Assembly: GCA_023487865.1 (NCBI GenBank)
Contig: JAMDBG010000040.1
Span: forward strand, 1 to 6,998
DNA from: Deltaproteobacteria bacterium
GTDB lineage: Bacteria > Desulfobacterota > Syntrophia > Syntrophales > UBA5619
DNA: 6,998 bases
Direction of reading: 5' to 3'
The notes under the pieces were generated by a model. That model worked only from the letters and a program-made list of their open reading frames with translations, did no database searches and had not been told where the DNA came from. The position numbers and the translations under genes are program-made. This document shows positions 1 through 5,585 of the stretch, piece by piece. Within the stretch, counting starts at the first letter, position 1, and each line of letters opens with the position of its first letter.

Positions 1-2
1 GC

Positions 3-563
3 CAGGGGGAGACGATCGCCTCCATTGCCGCCAAATATAGAACCTCTGTAGGTGCCATCAGGACGGCGAACCGTTTGTCGAAAAGGGGTCAGTTGGTGGT
101 AGGTCGGAGGTTGACTGTGCCCATCCAGAGCTCTGTGGGTGTCTCAACGATAGCCCAGAAATCGGGAACGATCCTTAGGCATAAGGTGAAAAAGGGCGAC
201 ACGCTGGCTTCCATTGCCCGAAAATATGGCATAAGCGGCTCGGAAATTAAAAAGAACAACCATCTGGAAAATGATAACCTGAAAACCGGTCAGATGCTCC
301 GGATTGAAAAAGGCGATGTTGAATCGAATCGGGAACAGAAAAAGGAAAGCCGCGGGGATAACAAAGCAAATGTTAAGCTGGGAACGAAGCCTGAAACCGA
401 TAAAGTGACCGATACGGCGCCAGGGAAAAAATACACAGTCAGAAAAGGGGATAGTCTCAACAGGATTGCCGGCGAGAACAACACGACGCCTGATAAGTTG
501 CGTCAGTTGAACAATCTGAGTAATGATATCATTTATCCCGGGCAGGTGGTTCAGGTCAGATAA
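3..563 (+). CDS. C-terminal LysM repeats of a cell-wall protein, probably MltD-type lytic transglycosylase (5' partial)
   Basis: The reading frame is open from the left edge, so only the last 186 residues are visible; the TTG at 75 lies inside a LysM repeat and is not a real start. Three LysM peptidoglycan-binding repeats are seen. The first is cut by the edge (nt 3 to about 125, core GETIASIAAKY). The second is at nt 174-305 (core KKGDTLASIARKYGIS, ending TGQMLRI). The third is at nt 429-560 (core VRKGDSLNRIAG, ending YPGQVVQV) and finishes at the stop codon. A charged, Lys/Glu-rich linker joins the second and third repeats. LysM binds N-acetylglucosamine-containing glycan, so the protein should act at the periplasmic wall. 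Tandem C-terminal LysM repeats are typical of MltD-family lytic transglycosylases in Deltaproteobacteria, but the catalytic SLT domain is outside the window. A LysM endopeptidase or amidase remains possible. The gene converges on ybeY with 11 nt between the stop codons. Confidence 0.85.
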   Translation, partial: QGETIASIAAKYRTSVGAIRTANRLSKRGQLVVGRRLTVPIQSSVGVSTIAQKSGTILRHKVKKGDTLASIARKYGISGSEIKKNNHLENDNLKTGQMLRIEKGDVESNREQKKESRGDNKANVKLGTKPETDKVTDTAPGKKYTVRKGDSLNRIAGENNTTPDKLRQLNNLSNDIIYPGQVVQVR

Positions 564-574
564 GGGATGGATTA

Positions 575-1027
575 TCAGGTAAACTCGTAATGCCTCAATA
601 GGAAAAAGAGCTCCTTCTCGCGCATTTTCATCTGTCTCGACGCCGTTGCCGCGACGTCTTCGTGCTCATAACCGAGGAGATGGAGCAGGCCATGGATGAC
701 AAGGAACTCTACTTCATCCATCAAATCGATGCTTCCGGTCGCAGCGTCGCGATAGGCCGTTTCGACGGAGAGGATAATATCCCCGAGGAGCTGCGGATTG
801 ATATCGCCGAATTCCCCCTCTCTCATGGAGAAGGAGATGACATTGGTCGAACGGTCCCGTTTGAGATAAGTCTTGTTGAATTCGCGGATCTGGTCGTCGT
901 CAACCAGCAGGAGGCTGAGTTCATACTCTTCGCAGCGAAGCTCCCTCAGCAGCCGCATCAGGCTTCTTCTCAATCTTCTCCGATCGATATTAAACTTTTT
1001 CTGTCGGTTTTTTATCGAAATGGACAT
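575..1027 (-). CDS. ybeY: Endoribonuclease YbeY (rRNA maturation factor)
   Basis: This 150-residue protein has the usual length and hallmarks of the UPF0054/YbeY family. The zinc-binding HGLLHLLGYEH motif gives ligands His112, His116 and His122. The conserved strand RDRSTNVISF is at residues 57-66 and GDI at 82-84. YbeY is a cytoplasmic single-strand-specific metallo-endoribonuclease; in studied bacteria it takes part in 16S rRNA 3'-end maturation and ribosome quality control. It is the last gene of the minus-strand operon, 32 nt after phoH, and PhoH/YbeZ is its known physical and functional partner. The ATG at 1025-1027 is the only reasonable start: an in-frame TGA lies 24 nt upstream and no other start codon intervenes. 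No good ribosome-binding site stands close to it. The nearest purine-rich match (AAGAGGTGA, 1052-1060) is 24 nt away beside the phoH stop, so translation may be coupled to phoH. Confidence 0.96.
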   Translation of the reverse strand: MSISIKNRQKKFNIDRRRLRRSLMRLLRELRCEEYELSLLLVDDDQIREFNKTYLKRDRSTNVISFSMREGEFGDINPQLLGDIILSVETAYRDAATGSIDLMDEVEFLVIHGLLHLLGYEHEDVAATASRQMKMREKELFFLLRHYEFT

Positions 1028-1059
1028 GACATGACGGCTGTAAACAGGAAGTCACCTCT

Positions 1060-2094
1060 TCAAGATGCCTGATGTCGACTGCCATCCCTCCTTTTCCGGT
1101 GGTCAAGGTGATTGTATGCACGGATGATGTCCTGGACGAGAGGATGCCTGACCACATCGAGCTCTGAGAAGTGGATAAAACGAATCCCCTCCGTTTTGCA
1201 CAGGAGTTCTTCCGCCTCCACAAGACCGGATATCTTGTCAATTGGCAGGTCGATCTGGGTTACATCTCCCGTAATCACGGCCTTGGAACCGTAGCCAAGT
1301 CTCGTCAGGAACATCTTCATCTGTTCCGATGTCGTATTCTGGGCTTCGTCGAGGATAACGAAGGAATCATTAAGCGTCCGTCCCCTCATGAAGGCGAGGG
1401 GAGCGACCTCGATAACCCCCTTGCTAATCAGTGCCGATGCCCGGTCGAAATCGATCATGTCAAAGAGGGCGTCATAGAGAGGTCGCAGATAGGGATTGAC
1501 CTTTTCCGAGAGATCGCCTGGCAGAAAACCCAATTTTTCACCCGCCTCGACGGCGGGTCTTGCCAGCGATATACGTGAGACCTTCTTTTCCAGCAGTGCG
1601 GAAATCGCCATGGCCATGGCCAGATAGGTCTTTCCGGTTCCCGCCGGTCCGATGCCGAAGACCATGTCCGAATGGCGGATGGCATCAATATAGAGTTTCT
1701 GGGCAATGCTTTTGGGGGTGATGATCCGCTTCTTTGAGGAGATGAAGACGGTATCCAGAAAGATCTTTTCCAGATCTGCCGTACAATCCTCAGACAGGAT
1801 GCGATGGGCGTATTCGATGTCGGCCGGATAGATAGGATATCCCTTACCCGTGATCTCGTACAGCTGGGTGAGCAGTCTGCGGATGAGGGTAACGGTGTGA
1901 CGGCTGCCGGTTATGGAGATGACATTACCCCGGACAGCGAGTTTGACCGCTGCGAGTTTCTCGATGAGCTTGATATTCTGATCGTGCTCACCAAAGAGAG
2001 TGCGAAGGAGGTCGTTATCCGTGTAAACGATCTTTTCCAGGATGTCGGATTCCGTCCTCTTTGTTAACAAAGGATCAATTCTTCTCTTCATCAT
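1060..2094 (-). CDS. phoH: PhoH family ATPase (YbeZ-like)
   Basis: This is a full-length (344-residue) PhoH/YbeZ-type P-loop ATPase. The N-terminal part (about residues 25-90) resembles the small KH-like RNA-binding region of the family. The ATPase domain follows, with Walker A GPAGTGKT at 149-156, the PhoH signature stretch from SLARPAVEAGEKLGF to NPYLRPLYDAL (176-210), Walker B VILDEAQN at 246-253 (Asp249, Glu250), a TGDVTQIDLP motif at 275-284, and VRHPLV at 315-320, whose Arg316 could be an arginine finger. PhoH proteins bind ATP and RNA and work with YbeY, which is the next gene. The start is the first of two consecutive ATGs; AAAAGG at 2105-2110 stands 10 nt upstream as a modest ribosome-binding site. 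The upstream M16 gene ends 24 nt before it, so the two are probably co-transcribed. The often-seen HDIG phosphodiesterase gene between phoH and ybeY is absent. Confidence 0.96.
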   Translation of the reverse strand: MMKRRIDPLLTKRTESDILEKIVYTDNDLLRTLFGEHDQNIKLIEKLAAVKLAVRGNVISITGSRHTVTLIRRLLTQLYEITGKGYPIYPADIEYAHRILSEDCTADLEKIFLDTVFISSKKRIITPKSIAQKLYIDAIRHSDMVFGIGPAGTGKTYLAMAMAISALLEKKVSRISLARPAVEAGEKLGFLPGDLSEKVNPYLRPLYDALFDMIDFDRASALISKGVIEVAPLAFMRGRTLNDSFVILDEAQNTTSEQMKMFLTRLGYGSKAVITGDVTQIDLPIDKISGLVEAEELLCKTEGIRFIHFSELDVVRHPLVQDIIRAYNHLDHRKRRDGSRHQAS

Positions 2095-2118
2095 GATCCG
2101 TCGGCCTTTTCAAATAAA

Positions 2119-3570
2119 TCATAAGGGATTCTCGATAGTCGATACCTCTTTAAATGACACTGAAATCTCTTTGCAGATGGTATCGTTCCCGATGATCAGA
2201 ATGATCGCTTTTTCTGGGTCAAGGTACCGGCCTGCCGCTTTCAGGAGATCTTCCGTCCTCACAGCACTTATTTTGTTGCGATATGTCATGAGGTAATCCT
2301 CAGGCAGGCCTTCATATTCGATCATCAGTTGCTGCAGGGCAATCTGGTTTGCGGAGGCAAAGGAAAAGATGAAACTGTTCAGGATCGAACCCTTGGTCAT
2401 TTCCAGCTCTTTTGGAAGCAGGGATTTTTGGCCGATATCCTTGACGATGCCGCGCAGCAGGGAAATGACCTCGAGCGTTGATTCGGATTTCGTCAGAGCA
2501 TAGGCCCCAAAGAGGCCGTAGTCGCTCTTGGCGGTGTAAAAACTGCCGGCGCTGTACGCCAAGCCTCGATTGGTCCTGATTTCCTGAAATATCCGTGAAC
2601 GGAAACCCCCGCTCCCGACGATAAAATCAATGATCTCCATCGGGAAAGAAAAAGGACTTTTTTTTGCCGGGGCAAGCCAGCCAAAAATAACAATGGATTG
2701 GGGGAGATCTTTGGGGAGAATATAGATCATTCCTTCCTTCGGCCGGGGAAGGGGAGGGGTTTCCACCTTCTCCTCTGTCGGTCGCCAATTCCCGAAATAG
2801 CGGTTCATTAAAGTCTCCGCTTCTTTCCGGTCTATATCGCCGCTGATCGATATCATCACCCCCTTGGGTTGATAGAACAGTCGATGGAACCGGATCAGGT
2901 CATCTCTCTGGATGCGGTTGATGGAGTTTGCTGTAACGAGCCTCCCACGGGGAGAACCTTCATGGATAAGCCTGCCGAATTCTCTGAAAGCGAGCTTCTG
3001 CGGGTCATCGGAGATTCGCCGCAGTTCCTCTGTCTTCAGTTCCTTTTCCTGAGTCAATTTCTCCATTTCGAAAACGGGCGTCATCAGGATTCGGGAAAAG
3101 AGTTCCAGCCCTTTTTCCCAGTCATTCTTCAATACGGACAGGGAAAAGACCCCGGAGTCGCGGTTGGTGGACGTATGCAGGATTGCCGCCATGGATTCGA
3201 GGGTTTCGTCGAGGGCGCTTCCGGTCATGCCTTTAATGCCGCCTGTCCGGATGACCTTCCCCGTAAGCTCCGCCAGACCTTCTTTTTCAGGGGGATCAAA
3301 CATGGTGCCGGTCCGGATGACCGCGGTGATTTTTACAAGGGGGAGTTCGTGGTCCTCGAGTACATAGAGGACAAGACCATTATCCAGTGTCACGCGCTCC
3401 GCCTTGGGCGGCGTGAAGGAGAGCGGTTTGTAGGTGATCCTGTCCGGATTAGGCAAGAAGGGGGACGCTACGGCGGAAACAATCGAATGTGAAAAAACAA
3501 GGCAGAGAATGGTTAGGAAAAGGATTTTGCTTAAAAAAGAATGGGGTCTTAAAATGCTTTTATCTTTCAT
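2119..3570 (-). CDS. M16 peptidase family protein lacking the zinc site (non-catalytic partner subunit)
   Basis: This 483-residue protein has an N-terminal signal peptide: a hydrophobic stretch at about residues 14-35 ending in AVA, with likely cleavage after residue 35, so it is predicted to be periplasmic. The two M16 lobes follow. The N-terminal lobe runs from about residue 60, and the peptidase_M16 C-terminal lobe includes FHRLFYQPKGVMISISGDI at 228-246. Where active members have HxxEH, this protein reads ELTGK (101-105), so all three residues are replaced and it should not bind catalytic zinc. The C-terminal lobe keeps RSRIFQEIRTNRGLAYSAGS (324-343), the region carrying the conserved Arg/Tyr substrate-binding pair (candidates Arg335 and Tyr339). 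In characterised two-gene M16B systems, one subunit carries HxxEH and the other the Arg/Tyr pair; this gene fits the second role. Its partner ends 3 nt upstream. The start lacks a close Shine-Dalgarno (AGGAGT is 16 nt away), which suggests coupled translation. Confidence 0.93.
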   Translation of the reverse strand: MKDKSILRPHSFLSKILFLTILCLVFSHSIVSAVASPFLPNPDRITYKPLSFTPPKAERVTLDNGLVLYVLEDHELPLVKITAVIRTGTMFDPPEKEGLAELTGKVIRTGGIKGMTGSALDETLESMAAILHTSTNRDSGVFSLSVLKNDWEKGLELFSRILMTPVFEMEKLTQEKELKTEELRRISDDPQKLAFREFGRLIHEGSPRGRLVTANSINRIQRDDLIRFHRLFYQPKGVMISISGDIDRKEAETLMNRYFGNWRPTEEKVETPPLPRPKEGMIYILPKDLPQSIVIFGWLAPAKKSPFSFPMEIIDFIVGSGGFRSRIFQEIRTNRGLAYSAGSFYTAKSDYGLFGAYALTKSESTLEVISLLRGIVKDIGQKSLLPKELEMTKGSILNSFIFSFASANQIALQQLMIEYEGLPEDYLMTYRNKISAVRTEDLLKAAGRYLDPEKAIILIIGNDTICKEISVSFKEVSTIENPL

Positions 3571-3573
3571 AGG

Positions 3574-5073
3574 TTAAGGCTTTCTTACTCCTGTGGCTAC
3601 TGTTCTATTCTCCCGTGTCAAATAAGTCCTCGCCGTTTGCTGGATGTCGTTGGGCGTAATTTTGTCGATGGCCGCGGGATAATCGATGAGGTAACGGTAA
3701 TCCCCCAGTAGGGCTTCGTAGTAGGAGAGCATACCGGCAAGGCCGGCATTGGAATCGAGTCCTCTGATAAAATCGGCTCGGAGCTGATTTTTTACTTTTT
3801 CCAGCTCCAGGCCGGAAACCGGTTCATTTTTAAGCCTTTCGATTTCCTCATCCAGTGCTATTTCCAGCTCCATACTGGTATGAGGGTGACGTGGTGCCGC
3901 AAAAAAAACAAATTGATTGGCATAACGGGAACCCGGGAGGCCATTATGGGCCTGGATGCTCTTCGCAAGGCGTTTTTCTTCGATAAGGGTTTTGAAAAGT
4001 CTCGCCGTTCGCCCCCGTGTGAGCAGGGATTCGATGAGATCAAAAACGTAATCGGCAAAGGCAGGCGGTGGCGGTTTGTGGTATCCGAGGATCAGCTTCT
4101 GGTCGGCTGCAAAGAGGACCTCGATCCTCCTCTCTCCCGATTGTGCCGGTTCTTCCGTAACCGGAAACGGGTTCAGTTTCTGCGGAGGAATGCGACCGAA
4201 ATATTTTTGCACGACTCTGAGAGCCTCTGTCGGCTGTATATCACCGACAATGGCAATAACTGTATTATTTGGTGCATGCGTTTTTTTGAAAAAATGCCTC
4301 ATGTACGCCATATCGAGAAAGCGCATGTCCGAGGGCCAGCCTATGACCGGCCTTCGATAGGGGTGAGCGATAAAGGCAGTTGCCAGATAGCGTTCGAGGA
4401 GTTTTCCATCCGGATCCGATTCAGAACGCTGCCTTCTTTCCTCCATGACCACATCCCGCTCGGTATAAAATTCACGAAATACGGGATTTGCCATGCGGTC
4501 TGACTCGACTCTGGCCCAGAGTTCGATGCGGTTTGAGGGGATGCTGACCTGATAGGTCGTCAGGTCCTGACCCGTGGAGGCGTTCAGATCAACAGCGCCC
4601 TGTTCCGTATAAAGCCGGTCGATTTCATTGGAGATCATCAGCTGCCGGTGCGTCTTCTGAAGCCCCTTCAATTGCTGTGTCAATTGTCTGAGGAGCGCCT
4701 GATCAGCCGAATCGCCTTTTATCTTCTCTCGATCAAGAGCCGCTCCCACCCGTTCGATCTTCACCAGGACCTTTTCTTCCCGGGGATAATTCCTCGTTCC
4801 GATCGTTTTTGTTCCCTTGAACATCATGTGTTCGAGCAGATGTGCGGTTCCTGTCTTCCCGTCCGCTTCATCTACCGCCCCGGAACGATACCGGATATAA
4901 AGGGACACGGTGGGGCTCAAATGCCGTTCCAGCATCAGCAGGCGGAGGCCGTTTTTTAGGGTGTATGCCTGGACCCTCTTGTCCAGGTCATAAGGAAAAA
5001 GAGAAGCGGGGAGTAGGAGCAGAGAGGCCAGGACAATGGACGAGATGATATAGAAAGTATTATTCCGAGCCAT
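3574..5073 (-). CDS. M16 family zinc metallopeptidase (catalytic subunit, insulinase-like)
   Basis: This 499-residue protein starts with a hydrophobic export signal (about residues 8-27) and is predicted to be periplasmic or membrane-tethered. The inverted zinc motif HLLEH is at 78-82 within GTAHLLEHMMFKGT. The third zinc ligand should be a Glu in ERDVVMEERR (Glu212 by alignment with pitrilysin/MPP; Glu211 is adjacent). Between them lies an extra charged helical stretch at about 96-158, so the His-to-Glu distance is about 130 residues rather than the usual 77. LNASTGQDLTTYQVSIPSN at 163-181 and the strand NNTVIAIVGDI at 269-279 are typical M16 elements. The start was placed at ATG 5073 because GGAAG (5081-5085) stands 7 nt upstream and the signal peptide then sits at the N terminus; the ATG at 5136 would add 21 unconvincing residues and overlap the upstream gene by 77 nt. 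At 5073 the overlap is 14 nt. It probably works as a dimer with the next gene's product, degrading peptides or processing exported proteins; the substrate is unknown. Confidence 0.94.
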   Translation of the reverse strand: MARNNTFYIISSIVLASLLLLPASLFPYDLDKRVQAYTLKNGLRLLMLERHLSPTVSLYIRYRSGAVDEADGKTGTAHLLEHMMFKGTKTIGTRNYPREEKVLVKIERVGAALDREKIKGDSADQALLRQLTQQLKGLQKTHRQLMISNEIDRLYTEQGAVDLNASTGQDLTTYQVSIPSNRIELWARVESDRMANPVFREFYTERDVVMEERRQRSESDPDGKLLERYLATAFIAHPYRRPVIGWPSDMRFLDMAYMRHFFKKTHAPNNTVIAIVGDIQPTEALRVVQKYFGRIPPQKLNPFPVTEEPAQSGERRIEVLFAADQKLILGYHKPPPPAFADYVFDLIESLLTRGRTARLFKTLIEEKRLAKSIQAHNGLPGSRYANQFVFFAAPRHPHTSMELEIALDEEIERLKNEPVSGLELEKVKNQLRADFIRGLDSNAGLAGMLSYYEALLGDYRYLIDYPAAIDKITPNDIQQTARTYLTRENRTVATGVRKP

Positions 5074-5299
5074 TCCGAATCTTCCGGGTTTTGAAAAAGG
5101 CATGCACTTGAAAAGCGGGGTACAGGATGCCGGCAAGACTCACGAGGACCATAAAGCTTGCTGAGAAGAAGTACATGATAAATTCAAGGGGGTTCTTCAG
5201 GAGAAACGCGCCAACCAGTGTTTCGATGCCGAAAGCGAGAAAAAATAATGCAAAGAGGGCAATCAAGATATTTTTACCCCACCAGAGGCACGAACCCAT
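5060..5299 (-). CDS. Small two-helix membrane protein, first gene of the operon
   Basis: I do not recognise a named family. The product is 79 residues, strongly hydrophobic, with two predicted membrane helices at about 10-33 and 38-62 and a short loop (KNP, 35-37) between them. The C-terminal tail is basic (KTRKIR, 70-75), which puts both ends in the cytoplasm by the positive-inside rule. The ATG at 5299 is preferred over a GTG at 5323: AGGAG (5310-5314) lies 10 nt before the ATG, the GTG has no ribosome-binding site, and the strongest promoter would start transcription near 5321, inside or after the GTG. The stop codon overlaps the M16 peptidase start by 14 nt, which points to translational coupling. 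It may be a membrane partner or anchor for the M16 pair; that is inference from position only. Confidence 0.72.
   Translation of the reverse strand: MGSCLWWGKNILIALFALFFLAFGIETLVGAFLLKNPLEFIMYFFSASFMVLVSLAGILYPAFQVHAFFKTRKIRNGSE
5081..5085 (-). promoter_or_regulatory. Ribosome-binding site of the catalytic M16 peptidase gene
   Basis: GGAAG on the minus strand, 7 nt before the ATG at 5073, inside the 3' end of the small membrane protein gene. It supports the 499-residue product over a longer one starting at 5136. Confidence 0.6.
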
Positions 5300-5309
5300 G
5301 AACCTTAAT

Positions 5310-5314
5310 CTCCT
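5310..5314 (-). promoter_or_regulatory. Ribosome-binding site of the small membrane protein gene
   Basis: AGGAG on the minus strand, 10 nt before the ATG at 5299. It decides the start, giving a 79-residue rather than an 87-residue protein. Confidence 0.6.
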
Positions 5315-5327
5315 GAAGATCACGATG

Positions 5328-5356
5328 ATTTTATAATATCACCCCTTTCGTGACAA
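5328..5356 (-). promoter_or_regulatory. Sigma70-type promoter P1 of the membrane protein-M16-M16-phoH-ybeY operon
   Basis: The -35 box TTGTCA (5351-5356) and -10 box TAAAAT (5328-5333) each match consensus at five of six positions, with a 17-nt spacer (5334-5350). Transcription would begin near 5321, leaving a leader of about 22 nt that contains the AGGAG ribosome-binding site before the ATG at 5299. An overlapping alternative is an extended -10, TGATATTAT, with TATTAT at 5333-5338. This is read from sequence only and has not been mapped. Confidence 0.6.
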
Positions 5357-5383
5357 TGTATCCGTATCAGGATCCGTTGTCAA
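5355..5383 (-). promoter_or_regulatory. Possible second, upstream sigma70-type promoter P2 of the same operon
   Basis: A perfect -35 box TTGACA (5378-5383) is followed after 17 nt by TACATT (5355-5360), four of six to the -10 consensus. Its -10 box abuts the P1 -35 box, so polymerase could not occupy both at once. The spacer contains a short direct repeat, GATAC-G-GATAC. Confidence 0.35.
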
Positions 5384-5449
5384 GCATCTTCCTATCTGAA
5401 TTAGCGCCGGCTTTCCGTAGAGAGGAAAATAGAGAGGGGACGGGATACA

Positions 5450-5539
5450 TCAAGAATCCGACTTTTTCGGAGATTTGTGAATTTTCTTGTTCAGTCCGGC
5501 TGTCGTCGCAACGTCCTCTCCATTTAATCCCTTCGTCAT
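5450..5539 (-). CDS. Possible 29-residue small ORF downstream of kdsD
   Basis: A minus-strand ATG at 5539 opens 29 codons ending in TGA at 5450-5452. AAGGA lies 7 nt before the ATG, a plausible ribosome-binding site. The predicted peptide is hydrophilic and Lys-rich toward its C terminus (NKKIHKSPKKSDS), with no signal peptide or membrane helix. It begins 46 nt after the kdsD stop and could be the end of the kdsD transcript. I recognise no family, and an ORF of this length can arise by chance. A small hairpin (5457-5471) overlaps its last codons, which is an alternative explanation of the region. Confidence 0.22.
   Translation of the reverse strand: MTKGLNGEDVATTAGLNKKIHKSPKKSDS
5457..5471 (-). 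terminator. Weak hairpin, possible terminator of kdsD
   Basis: Read on the minus strand, TCCGA-AAAAG-TCGGA forms a 5-bp stem with a 5-nt loop followed by TTCTT. The stem is short and the T-run interrupted, so this is only a weak intrinsic-terminator candidate, about 115 nt after the kdsD stop. No better terminator was seen between kdsD and the next operon. Confidence 0.22.
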
Positions 5540-5585
5540 AAGGGTATCCTTGAGTAGTTGCCGGGACCGGTGAGCGATTGATCGC

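Noticed and set aside
522..533. Perfect 12-nt palindrome AATGATATCATT
   Set aside because: It lies inside the third LysM repeat and is explained by the codons for Asn-Asp-Ile-Ile; it has no spacing relation to a promoter.
662..1072. Plus-strand open frame of 136 codons opposite ybeY
   Set aside because: It lies wholly antisense to ybeY and its phoH junction, has no recognisable domain, and the ybeY frame carries all conserved motifs.
2869..3492. Plus-strand open frame of 207 codons opposite the dead M16 gene
   Set aside because: It mirrors the codon structure of the clear M16 gene on the other strand, with no family features; likewise the 207-codon frame at 3880-4503.
5074..5136. Upstream ATGs at 5136 and 5103 as the start of the catalytic M16 gene
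   Set aside because: They would place extra residues before the signal peptide and lie deeper in the upstream gene, while ATG 5073 has GGAAG at 7 nt.
5350..5541. Plus-strand GTG-started frame of 63 codons in the intergenic region
   Set aside because: It crosses the minus-strand promoters, has no ribosome-binding site and shows no protein-like features.
5573..5584. GCGA-TTGA-TCGC hairpin right after the kdsD stop
   Set aside because: The stem is only four base pairs and no T-run follows on the minus strand, so it is not a credible terminator.
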